The notes under the pieces are model-generated. The model was given only the letters and a program-made list of their open reading frames with translations, was not told where the DNA came from and did no database searches. Shown one piece after another: positions 56,772-64,000 of a DNA stretch of 64,000 nucleotides (position 1 is its first letter; each line of letters begins with the position of its first letter). Origin of the DNA: an uncultured Bacteroidota bacterium (GTDB lineage Bacteria > Bacteroidota > Bacteroidia > Flavobacteriales > Flavobacteriaceae); contig CACONV010000002.1 in the NCBI GenBank assembly GCA_902628605.1, forward strand, positions 6,589-70,588, in the 5' to 3' direction. The position numbers and the translations under genes were made by a program.

Positions 56772-58130
56772 TTGATAAAGAATTGGTTTCTTAATTACAT
56801 TAATAAAAAAAAAGCAGACCCTTCCCCATTAGCAGTTTTTAGAATTGGTTTTGGACTAATGATGGCCATATCAATAATAAGATTTTGGTCGTATGGGTGG
56901 ATTGAGCTTTTATACTTAAATCCTAAGTTTCATTTTAAATACTTTGGCTTTGAATGGGTTAAAGTCTACGGGAATATTACCTATTTAATTTTTTTATTGT
57001 GTTTGATTTCTGCCATTTTTGTAGCACTTGGATATAGGTATAAGTTATCAATCATTACTTTTTTTCTCACCTTTACCTACATCGAACTGATGGATAAAAC
57101 GACCTATCTAAACCATTATTATTTTATTAGCAGTTTATCGTTTTTAATGTGCTTTTTGCCTGCTGGAAAATATTTCTCTCTTGATAATTACTTTTCAAAA
57201 AAAAATTATAAATCCATTCCAAAATGGTCGATTGATAGTTTAAAGTTATTTATATGCCTTATCTATTTTTTTGCCGGTATTGCAAAACTAAATTCCGACT
57301 GGTTATTCGAGGCTCAGCCAATCTCAATATGGTTCAAATCAAAATATGATCTGCCTGTTATAGGAGAAAACTTAATGCAATTTCCTTGGTTTCATTACCT
57401 TGTTAGCTGGTGTGGAATGCTATATGATATTTTTATTCCATTCTTATTGTTATATTCTAGAACCAGAATTCTAGCCTTCATTTTTGTGATCATATTTCAT
57501 GTACTTACTAAAATATTTTTTCCTCCTATAGGAATGTTTCCTTTTATTATGATTGTGTCAGCTTTAATTTTCTTCTCACCTAAATTTCATAACAAAATAA
57601 TATCAAAATTGAGAAGACTTTTATTTATTAAATCCACCAATTTAAAAGAATTAAGTCTGAAGTCATCCAACTACACTTTGGTGATAGTTATTTTGTTTTT
57701 AACAGTTCAAAGTTTACTGCCTTTAAGACACCTTTTATACCCTGGAGAATTGTTTTGGAATGAGGAGGGTTATAGATTTTCATGGAGAGTAATGCTAATG
57801 GAAAAGCGGGGATACTCGACTTTTAAAATTGAAGATAGTGTGACCAAAAAGTTTTTCTATGTTGATAACCAAGACTTTCTTACAGCCTTTCAAGAAAAAC
57901 AAATGAGCTTTCAGCCTGATTTTATTTTAGAATATGCCCATTTCCTTGGAGACCATTTTAAAAATCAAGGGCACAAAAATTTAAAGGTATATGTAGATAG
58001 TTTTGTTGCCTTAAATGGTAGGCCTAGCCAAAGATTTGTAGACCCAACAGCTGATTTATACCAAATAGAAGAATCGTTTAAACATAAAAATTGGATTATC
58101 CCTTTCAAGCATGAAATCAAAGGTTTTTAA
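56772..58130 (+). CDS. HTTM domain membrane protein (vitamin K-dependent carboxylase-like)
   Basis: A 452-residue protein with about eight hydrophobic spans. The HTTM pattern is visible in PLAVFRIGFGLMMAISIIRF, then YIELMDKTTYLNHYYFISSL and the KLNSDWLFEAQPISIWF segment. The C-terminal half holds a soluble part (FVDPTADLYQI). Homology is to the eukaryotic gamma-glutamyl carboxylase; bacterial HTTM proteins have unknown substrates. The start is TTG at 56772, since no in-frame ATG lies upstream. It overlaps the TonB receptor by 20 bases. Confidence 0.9.
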   Translation: MIKNWFLNYINKKKADPSPLAVFRIGFGLMMAISIIRFWSYGWIELLYLNPKFHFKYFGFEWVKVYGNITYLIFLLCLISAIFVALGYRYKLSIITFFLTFTYIELMDKTTYLNHYYFISSLSFLMCFLPAGKYFSLDNYFSKKNYKSIPKWSIDSLKLFICLIYFFAGIAKLNSDWLFEAQPISIWFKSKYDLPVIGENLMQFPWFHYLVSWCGMLYDIFIPFLLLYSRTRILAFIFVIIFHVLTKIFFPPIGMFPFIMIVSALIFFSPKFHNKIISKLRRLLFIKSTNLKELSLKSSNYTLVIVILFLTVQSLLPLRHLLYPGELFWNEEGYRFSWRVMLMEKRGYSTFKIEDSVTKKFFYVDNQDFLTAFQEKQMSFQPDFILEYAHFLGDHFKNQGHKNLKVYVDSFVALNGRPSQRFVDPTADLYQIEESFKHKNWIIPFKHEIKGF

Positions 58131-60534
58131 TATTATAATATTTATGTTTTGGATAAATGGTTACGCTCAATTCCAAGTTAATTGCGTTGTCAAAACCGAA
58201 GAAGACAATCCCCTTGAGACAAAATTTGTCGATATCTTCGACCGTGATCAAGGATTTATTAAAAAAGCTCCTATTGGAGAAGAGTTTTCGTTTGAAATTG
58301 ATAAAGAAAGTATTTCACTTGTTTTTTTAGCAGAGGGATTTGAAATTTTTGAAAAACAATTGGATGTTTCTATAGATAAGGATGTTTTAATTATCCTCAA
58401 ACCTTTGGTAGAGGATTTATCAGAAGTAGTAATTAGTGCAAAAAAAAGGGAAGTTTTCCAACTATCAAGACTAAAGGATTTTGAAAAAACTGCAATATAT
58501 GCAGGAAAAAAAACAGAGGTTATATTAGTAGAGCAGTCAATGGCAAATCTCGCATCCAATAATGCAAGACAGATATATAATCAAATACCCGGATTAAATA
58601 TTTATCAAAATGATGATGCAGGACTTCAATTACATATTGGCGGAAGAGGTCTAGATCCTAACAGAACCTCAAATTTTAATACACGTCAGAACAATTATGA
58701 TATTAGTGCCGATGTGCTTGGGTATCCGGAGAGTTATTATACACCCCCTTCAGAGGCTATTGAGGAAATTCAGATTGTAAGAGGTGCTGCATCTCTACAA
58801 TATGGAACACAATTCGGAGGACTCGTTAACTTCAAACTTAAATCATCAACTACATACAAACCTGTGGAAATCACAACTAGAAATACATTTGGAACAAATA
58901 ATTTATATACAAATTTTTCGCTTGTGTCAGGAAATATTAATGATTTCAAATATCTCACATTTTTTAATTTCAAAAGTGGTGATGGTTTTCGTCCGAACTC
59001 CACATTTAATTCATCCAACTTCTTTTTTAGTTTAAGTAAAAAAATAAAAGATTTAGAAATTAGTTTTGAAATCACTTATTTAGACTACTTAGCTCAACAA
59101 CCAGGAGGTCTTTCAGATGAAATGTTTTTGCAAAATCCCTTCCAAAGTAATAGGGCAAGAAACTGGTTTGAGTTAAATTGGTTTTTATACAATTCAAAAA
59201 TTGATTATCAATTTTCTGATAACTCAAATTTTAATTTTAATTTTTTTGGACTTAAAGCACAAAGAAATGCGCTGGGATTTAGAAGCAATAGAGTAAGTCA
59301 AATAGACTCTGATGGTGAAAGAGATTTGATTAAGGGTGATTTTAAGAACTTTGGCTTTGAGACTAGATGGCTAAAAAAATACAAGATATCAAAATACAAC
59401 TCGGTTTTTTTGGTAGGCAATAAATTTTACAAGTCCAACAATACTTCACAACAAGGACCAGGATCTAATTCAAGTGGACCAGAATTTAATTTTAGACTGG
59501 ATGAATATCCAAATTATTCACTACAATCAAATTACAATTATCCCAATGAGAACATTTCATTTTTTACGGAAAATATTTTTTATTTAAATGACAAATTTTC
59601 AATAACTCCCGGAGCCAGATACGAGTATATAAAAACTGCAACTGATGGGGCTTATAAAAAAATAAATACAGATGCTGCTGGAAACGTAATCCTAAATCTT
59701 TCAATTGACTCAGCAGAAAGTAGAAAGAGAAGCTTTGCGCTATTTGGTTTGGGTTTCAGTTATAAGAGGTCAGAAAAAATAGAATACTATGCTAACATTT
59801 CTCAAAACTATAGATCAGTTACTTTTGCAGATATCAGCATCATTAATCCAGCTTTTAGCATAAACCCAAATATAACGGATGAAAGGGGATTCACAGCAGA
59901 TTTTGGTCTAAGAGGAAAAATTGATAAAATTGTTTCTTTTGATCTAAGTTTTTTCAACCTATCATACCAAGATAGAATTGGTTTCGTTCAAAGGGCATAC
60001 CGAGATGGAAGTGTGAAAAGTGAAAGAGGAAATGTCGGTGATGCTAATATTTTAGGAGTTGAATCACTAATTGATCTCAATTTAAAAGAATTTTCGGGAA
60101 TTAATAACAACAATTATTTATTGAACGTTTTTCTGAATTTTTCATTCATTGATTCAGAATATACAAAATCTGAGGAACCCGGGGTGACTGGTAAAAAAGT
60201 TGAATTTATACCTAATTCAAATATCAAAACAGGTTTAAGGTTTGGATATAAGAATTTCTTATTTAGTACTCAATATACTTATTTATCTTCTCAATACACA
60301 GACTCTTCCAACGCTGTAGATGGTAATCTCAGTGGTGTGATAGGTTTAATACCTTCGTATGAAATAGTTGATATTTCTACTTCCTTTTTAGCGGGGAGAT
60401 TTAAATTCGAATTAGGAATAAACAACTTGTTTGACAAAGCATACTATACCAGAAGAGCCACTGGTTATCCTGGACCAGGGATAATAACCTCTCCAAATAG
60501 AAATATATATTTCACTACTCAAGTAAAAATTTAA
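58111..60534 (+). CDS. TonB-dependent receptor, FecA-like (ferric siderophore/citrate type)
   Basis: An 807-residue receptor. The signal peptide ends near WINGYAQ, then comes a short beta-sandwich domain of about 80 residues and the plug. The plug holds HIGGRGLDPNRTSNF and PESYYTPPSEAIEEIQIVRG, followed by ASLQYGTQFGG. These resemble FecA-type ferric receptors. The barrel ends in YFTTQVKI. It sits inside the iron-type cluster behind Fur-like boxes, so ferric chelate uptake is the favoured role. Ligand is not known. Confidence 0.92.
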   Translation: MKSKVFNIIIFMFWINGYAQFQVNCVVKTEEDNPLETKFVDIFDRDQGFIKKAPIGEEFSFEIDKESISLVFLAEGFEIFEKQLDVSIDKDVLIILKPLVEDLSEVVISAKKREVFQLSRLKDFEKTAIYAGKKTEVILVEQSMANLASNNARQIYNQIPGLNIYQNDDAGLQLHIGGRGLDPNRTSNFNTRQNNYDISADVLGYPESYYTPPSEAIEEIQIVRGAASLQYGTQFGGLVNFKLKSSTTYKPVEITTRNTFGTNNLYTNFSLVSGNINDFKYLTFFNFKSGDGFRPNSTFNSSNFFFSLSKKIKDLEISFEITYLDYLAQQPGGLSDEMFLQNPFQSNRARNWFELNWFLYNSKIDYQFSDNSNFNFNFFGLKAQRNALGFRSNRVSQIDSDGERDLIKGDFKNFGFETRWLKKYKISKYNSVFLVGNKFYKSNNTSQQGPGSNSSGPEFNFRLDEYPNYSLQSNYNYPNENISFFTENIFYLNDKFSITPGARYEYIKTATDGAYKKINTDAAGNVILNLSIDSAESRKRSFALFGLGFSYKRSEKIEYYANISQNYRSVTFADISIINPAFSINPNITDERGFTADFGLRGKIDKIVSFDLSFFNLSYQDRIGFVQRAYRDGSVKSERGNVGDANILGVESLIDLNLKEFSGINNNNYLLNVFLNFSFIDSEYTKSEEPGVTGKKVEFIPNSNIKTGLRFGYKNFLFSTQYTYLSSQYTDSSNAVDGNLSGVIGLIPSYEIVDISTSFLAGRFKFELGINNLFDKAYYTRRATGYPGPGIITSPNRNIYFTTQVKI

Positions 60535-60549
60535 TTAAAAATTATCATA

Positions 60550-60906
60550 ATGTGCAATAAAATAAAAATTATAAATCAGACTAATGTGGGAACACTTTCT
60601 AGATGCGTGTGTGGACTCTATGTCCTACAATTTAACAACGTTTTTCTGGAATTTGACAAATACGAATTATTAAGTTTTAAAAAATATATATCTATTGTAA
60701 ATTCAGAATATTGGGATTCTCAAATTGATTCACGCAATTCTACAGTTTCAAGGAAAATACCTGTTATGACAAGACAAAAAAACTTATTTTTGATTTTTAA
60801 CAAAAGTGAATTCAATGCATTAAAGTATTTGTTATTTGGAGAAGATTGTATTGAATTAGATGATTTGACCTGTAAACTCTCAAAAGATCATTTATTTTTA
60901 AACTAA
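60550..60906 (+). CDS. DUF6686-like small protein
   Basis: A 118-residue cytoplasmic-looking protein. It starts MCNKIKIINQTNVGTLSRC and continues with CGLYVLQFNNVFLEFDK, then a helix-rich end. The Cys near the start and C19/C21 could bind metal. The order fits DUF6686 as I recall it, though I am not certain of the number. It lies 15 bases after the FecA-like gene and 7 before DUF2271, in one operon. Confidence 0.7.
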   Translation: MCNKIKIINQTNVGTLSRCVCGLYVLQFNNVFLEFDKYELLSFKKYISIVNSEYWDSQIDSRNSTVSRKIPVMTRQKNLFLIFNKSEFNALKYLLFGEDCIELDDLTCKLSKDHLFLN

Positions 60907-60913
60907 TTTTTTA

Positions 60914-61414
60914 ATGAGATTAATTATACTTTTTTTATCCTTATTATTTTTATCTAGCCCAGGCAAGTACTATTCTGATGATATTTTATTAAAATGTAAA
61001 ATAGAAATGATTGAATATAGAGGAGAGGGTGCATATATAGCAGTGTCGCTTATGGATGAAAACGATAATTATTTAAAAACCCTTTATGTTCTTGGCGAAG
61101 ATAAAACTTGGTTTTTTGACATGAGACTATTTTGGGCAAATTTAAAAAGTAATGGGCTAATCGGCGATGATGCATATTATGCGCATGTAGATGGTATTAC
61201 AGGTCCTACCATTGGAGGTGGTAAAAATCTTGTAGTTCCTCTCTTGTTGAATAAAAGTGAAATTGGCAAAGGAAACAAAATTTTATTTGAGACAGCTGTA
61301 GAAGATAAAGGGTACTTTAGAGGTGACTTAACTTTTGAATTAACAGAAAAATCTCTAAATGACAGCTTTGAAGGAACGGGATTTATCAAAAATGTGAGAA
61401 CCTTATCTAATTAA
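60914..61414 (+). CDS. DUF2271 exported protein
   Basis: A 166-residue protein with a hydrophobic signal-like start (LIILFLSLLFLSSPGK) and a beta-rich DUF2271 domain: GAYIAVSLMDENDNYLKTLY, then LGEDKTWFFDMRLFW and DGITGPTIGGGKNLVV. DUF2271 proteins commonly occur next to PepSY-associated membrane proteins, as here (3 bases). Their role in iron reduction or flavinylated transport is suggested only by that linkage. Confidence 0.85.
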   Translation: MRLIILFLSLLFLSSPGKYYSDDILLKCKIEMIEYRGEGAYIAVSLMDENDNYLKTLYVLGEDKTWFFDMRLFWANLKSNGLIGDDAYYAHVDGITGPTIGGGKNLVVPLLLNKSEIGKGNKILFETAVEDKGYFRGDLTFELTEKSLNDSFEGTGFIKNVRTLSN

Positions 61415-61417
61415 ATT

Positions 61418-62881
61418 ATGATACTATCAATTTGGAGATATTGTCACTTCAGCTTAGCAGCGGTTGCTTCGTTATTTTTAATTTTAGCTTCTCTTACAGG
61501 TGCAATTTTGGCTTTTGAGCCAATAACCAATTCACTAAAAAATTATAAAATCAATAATTTAAATGAAGTAAGTTTAAAAGAAACCCTTAACGTTTTAGAC
61601 AAAAAATTTAAAGAGGTTTATGAGATCAAAATCACTACTGAAAATTTTGTTTCGGCTAAAGTTTTAACATTTTCAAATCAAACTGAAGAAGTTTATTTAA
61701 ATCCAATTAATGGGGAAACACTTGAAAAGGTGAAGCCAAAATCAAAATTTTTTAGTTTTTTTACAAATCTTCATAGATCCCTTTTTTTTAAAAAAATTGG
61801 AAGAATTTTCGTGGGAATTATTTCATTCATACTATCACTTATTACACTTACTGGACTAATTCTGTTAATTCAAAGACAGGGAGGCGTTTTGAAAATTTTT
61901 AAAAAAATAAAGGAAAATGACTTTTCAGAAAAATATCATGTTTTTTTTAGTAGGATATTTGTTTTACCAGTATTTCTAATTGCAATATCAGGTGCTTACC
62001 TCACTTTTGACAGATTCATGATAGGTGATTTACGAAATTCTATGCTCCTTGAAGAAGAAATTTTATCTGATAAAAAATATTTGAAATTTGATTTGATTGC
62101 GCTGGATAAGGTGAAAAAAGTAATTTATCCATTTTCAAAATCTGAAAGTGACTATTATGCAATTGAACTAATTGACCGTTCTGTAATGGTTAACCAGTAT
62201 ACCAATAGAATTTATTCTCAAAGCTTTTATCCATTTAGTTATTTCACAAAAGAATGGTTTTACAATTTACATACTGGAAAAGGAAATATGTTATTATCGA
62301 TAATTTTGCTTGTTTCGTCGATCAGTATTTTGTTTTTTATAATCACTGGCTTCAAAATTTCGTTAAAATCAACTCTCAAGAACATAAAAATCAAATATTT
62401 ATCATCCGATAAAGAAAGTAAATACGTTATTCTGGTGGGATCTGAAAAAGGAAATACATTTGAATTTGCAAAATTCTTGAGTACTCAAATTCAGTCGTTT
62501 GGGGAGAGAGTGATTATAAAACCTTTGAATAGTTATAAAATTTATAATCAAGCAGAAACTTTTATAATTCTTACTTCTACTTATGGCGAAGGAGACCCAC
62601 CATCAAACGCAAATAATTTTGTGTCTCGTTTTAAAAAGTTTAATCAACCTAATAAAATAAAATACTCAATTATTGGTTTTGGATCTTTAAGTTATCCCAA
62701 GTTTTGTGCTTTCGCAGTAACAGTTGATAATTTGATAAGGCCTACAGATAATTTTAAAGAAATTTTACCTTTAATGAAAATAAATAGAAGTTCTATCATT
62801 GAATTTAATAGGTGGATTGGAATGTGGAACAGTAGTGAGCTTACAAAAATTAAATTCAATGAGATGAAAATTGAAACTTAA
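61418..62881 (+). CDS. PepSY-associated membrane protein fused to flavodoxin, lacking the reductase domain
   Basis: A 487-residue inner-membrane protein. The PepSY-TM part (about 1-330) has four or so spans with TNLHRSLFFKKIGR and YNLHTGKGNMLLSI. A flavodoxin domain follows at about 337-470: VILVGSEKGNTFEFAKFL binds FMN, with TSTYGEGDPPSNANNF and IIGFGSLSYPKF. Family members usually go on with an FAD/NAD(P)H reductase module of over 200 residues; here the protein ends shortly after flavodoxin, so the electron source must differ. It may reduce ferric iron taken up by the cluster. Confidence 0.88.
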   Translation: MILSIWRYCHFSLAAVASLFLILASLTGAILAFEPITNSLKNYKINNLNEVSLKETLNVLDKKFKEVYEIKITTENFVSAKVLTFSNQTEEVYLNPINGETLEKVKPKSKFFSFFTNLHRSLFFKKIGRIFVGIISFILSLITLTGLILLIQRQGGVLKIFKKIKENDFSEKYHVFFSRIFVLPVFLIAISGAYLTFDRFMIGDLRNSMLLEEEILSDKKYLKFDLIALDKVKKVIYPFSKSESDYYAIELIDRSVMVNQYTNRIYSQSFYPFSYFTKEWFYNLHTGKGNMLLSIILLVSSISILFFIITGFKISLKSTLKNIKIKYLSSDKESKYVILVGSEKGNTFEFAKFLSTQIQSFGERVIIKPLNSYKIYNQAETFIILTSTYGEGDPPSNANNFVSRFKKFNQPNKIKYSIIGFGSLSYPKFCAFAVTVDNLIRPTDNFKEILPLMKINRSSIIEFNRWIGMWNSSELTKIKFNEMKIET

Positions 62882-62907
62882 GTTAAATAATGCCTTGTAG
62901 ATAAAAG

Positions 62908-62989
62908 TACCTTGGGTGGGAATCGAACCCACACTCCCAAAGGAACTGGATTTTGAATCCAGCGCGTCTACCAATTCCGCCACCAAGGC
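62908..62989 (-). tRNA. tRNA-Leu(CAA)
   Basis: The 82 bases on the minus strand form a class II tRNA. Acceptor arms GCCTTGG/CCAAGGT pair (one G-T), with discriminator A. The anticodon stem CTGGA/TCCAG encloses loop TTCAAAA (anticodon CAA). The variable arm is TTCCTTTGGGAG-like, and the T arm holds GGTTCGATTCC. No CCA is encoded. It lies 27 bases beyond the PepSY-flavodoxin stop, on the opposite strand. Confidence 0.96.
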
Positions 62990-63015
62990 ATTTTTATAAA
63001 TGTAAACAAATAATC

Positions 63016-63035
63016 GCAACATTTAAAAATGTTGC
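63016..63035. other. Small inverted repeat between tRNA-Leu and prs
   Basis: GCAACATT and AATGTTGC form an 8-bp stem with a 4-base loop. It lies between the divergent tRNA-Leu and prs starts. No T-run follows on either strand. It may be an operator or chance. Confidence 0.35.
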
Positions 63036-63064
63036 CTTCTAAGTTCCATTACGAAATAAATTTC

Positions 63065-63072
63065 TAAATTTG
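63065..63072 (+). promoter_or_regulatory. Possible -7 element of prs
   Basis: TAAATTTG matches TAnnTTTG and lies 27 bases before the prs ATG. No clear TTTG -33 element is seen at the normal spacing. Confidence 0.45.
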
Positions 63073-63099
63073 CAATCCATCTAAACTTACCAAATAAGC

Positions 63100-64000
63100 A
63101 TGACAGAGGCAAAAATTTTTAGCTGTTCGCAAAGTCACGATTTAGCTACCAGTATAGCTAAAGATTTCGGTGCTAAGTTGGGTAAAATTAAGTTTTCCCA
63201 TTTTAGTGATGGAGAATTTCAGCCCTCTTTTGAAGAGTCTATTCGTGGGTCAAGGGTATTTATTATTGGCTCGACACATCCAAATTCCGATCATCTTATG
63301 GAAATGCTTTTAATGCTTGATGCAGCTAAGCGTTCCTCCGCTCGACACGTTACTGCTGTTCTTCCTTACTTTGGGTGGGCAAGACAGGACAGAAAAGACA
63401 AACCAAGAGTACCGATAGGGGCAAAATTGATTGCAAAACTTTTAGAAGCCGCGGGAGCTACAAGAATAATCACTATGGATCTCCACGCAGACCAAATTCA
63501 AGGTTTTTTTGAAAAGCCTGTTGATCATCTATATGCCTCAACTATTTTTGTTCCACATATAAAAAACTTAAGATTAAAAAATTTAACCATAGCTTCTCCT
63601 GATATGGGAGGATCGAAACGTGCATATGCATATTCTAAATTTTTAGAGTCAGATGTTGTGATTTGCTACAAGCAAAGAAAAAAAGCAAATATTATTAATA
63701 GTATGGAACTTATTGGTAATGTTGAAGGAAAAAATGTTGTTCTAGTTGACGACATGGTCGACACTGCTGGAACACTTACAAAAGCATCTGATTTAATGAT
63801 TCAAAGAGGTGCTTTGTCTGTTAGGGCTGTGTGTACACATGGTATTTTATCTGGTGATGCATATGAAAAAATAGATAAATCCAATTTAGCAGAATTAATT
63901 ATTACTGATACTATACCAGTTAAACCAAAATCGAGAAAGGTTAAAATTTTAAGTTGTGCTGAACTTTTCGCATCAACAATGAAGAATGTTCATCTAAACA
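63100..64000 (+). CDS. prs: Ribose-phosphate pyrophosphokinase, 3' end beyond the window
   Basis: About 300 codons are present with no stop, against roughly 313 in the family, so only the last dozen or so are missing. The enzyme makes PRPP from ribose 5-phosphate and ATP for purine, pyrimidine, His and Trp synthesis. Visible motifs are FSDGEFQPSFEESIRGSRVF, PYFGWARQDRKDKPR in the flexible loop, TMDLHADQIQGFF, and the PRPP-binding loop VLVDDMVDTAGTL. The ATG at 63100 follows a -7-like element. Confidence 0.97.
   Translation, partial: MTEAKIFSCSQSHDLATSIAKDFGAKLGKIKFSHFSDGEFQPSFEESIRGSRVFIIGSTHPNSDHLMEMLLMLDAAKRSSARHVTAVLPYFGWARQDRKDKPRVPIGAKLIAKLLEAAGATRIITMDLHADQIQGFFEKPVDHLYASTIFVPHIKNLRLKNLTIASPDMGGSKRAYAYSKFLESDVVICYKQRKKANIINSMELIGNVEGKNVVLVDDMVDTAGTLTKASDLMIQRGALSVRAVCTHGILSGDAYEKIDKSNLAELIITDTIPVKPKSRKVKILSCAELFASTMKNVHLN

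Noticed and set aside
62771..63022. Minus-strand open frame across tRNA-Leu(CAA)
   Set aside because: It reads through the tRNA and the complement of the PepSY-flavodoxin gene.

Overview
This 64 kb window is AT-rich (about one third G+C by eye) and comes from a member of the Bacteroidota, most likely a marine Flavobacteriia with a fairly compact genome. The evidence is a SusC/SusD outer-membrane pair, several TonB-dependent receptors with an N-terminal carboxypeptidase-regulatory-like domain, S16 with a long acidic tail, a FolK-deoxynucleoside kinase fusion, DUF4856/imelysin/HTTM genes, and promoters of the Bacteroidota type (TTTG, 19-22 bp, TAnnTTTG). No phage, insertion sequence, CRISPR array or rRNA operon was seen. 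Four tRNA genes are present: Ser-GGA, Gly-GCC, Leu-UAA and Leu-CAA.

Layout. 1-5.5 kb: the tail of an unknown gene, a zinc-ribbon methyltransferase, an exported M20 amidohydrolase, a DUF1080 protein, a GNAT acetyltransferase, tRNA-Ser, TatD and a small retropepsin-like protein. 5.5-9.5 kb: sucA-sucB of 2-oxoglutarate dehydrogenase. 9.5-14.2 kb: umuC (frameshifted in an A7 run), umuD, an exported hypothetical protein and a TonB receptor, tightly packed. 14.2-31.1 kb: housekeeping genes (rpsP-rimM, tig-clpP-clpX, a GH3-like enzyme, DUF2797, rluF, a queuosine-precursor transporter, sppA, folK-dNK, a TrmH-family methylase, mutS, two tRNAs), ending with a minus-strand dgcN/dgcA-like pair.

29-44 kb is the most striking accessory region. 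The dgcN/dgcA-like pair (DUF1611 protein plus enolase-superfamily dipeptide epimerase) is divergent from a plus-strand series: S12 hydrolase, S9 peptidase, M81 (MlrC-like) metallopeptidase, a second S12 hydrolase, SusC, SusD and another S9 peptidase. There is no glycoside hydrolase. I infer a peptide-utilisation locus, probably for peptides containing D-amino acids such as D-glutamate: outer-membrane uptake, exported peptidases, then cytoplasmic N-acetylation and epimerisation to L-glutamate.

44-52.5 kb: a small membrane protein, a thiolase and FadJ-like pair for beta-oxidation, a HupE-like membrane protein with a DUF6702-like partner, an M19 dipeptidase lipoprotein, and a sugar transporter with a PfkB kinase.

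52.5-63 kb: a metzincin-like lipoprotein, then a probable iron-responsive cluster: an eight-cysteine protein, DUF4856, imelysin, HTTM protein, FecA-like receptor, DUF6686-like, DUF2271 and a PepSY-flavodoxin protein that lacks the usual reductase module. Two near-identical 23-bp palindromes of Fur-box type lie before the DUF4856 gene, and a degenerate third lies before the eight-cysteine gene. The window closes with tRNA-Leu(CAA) and most of prs.
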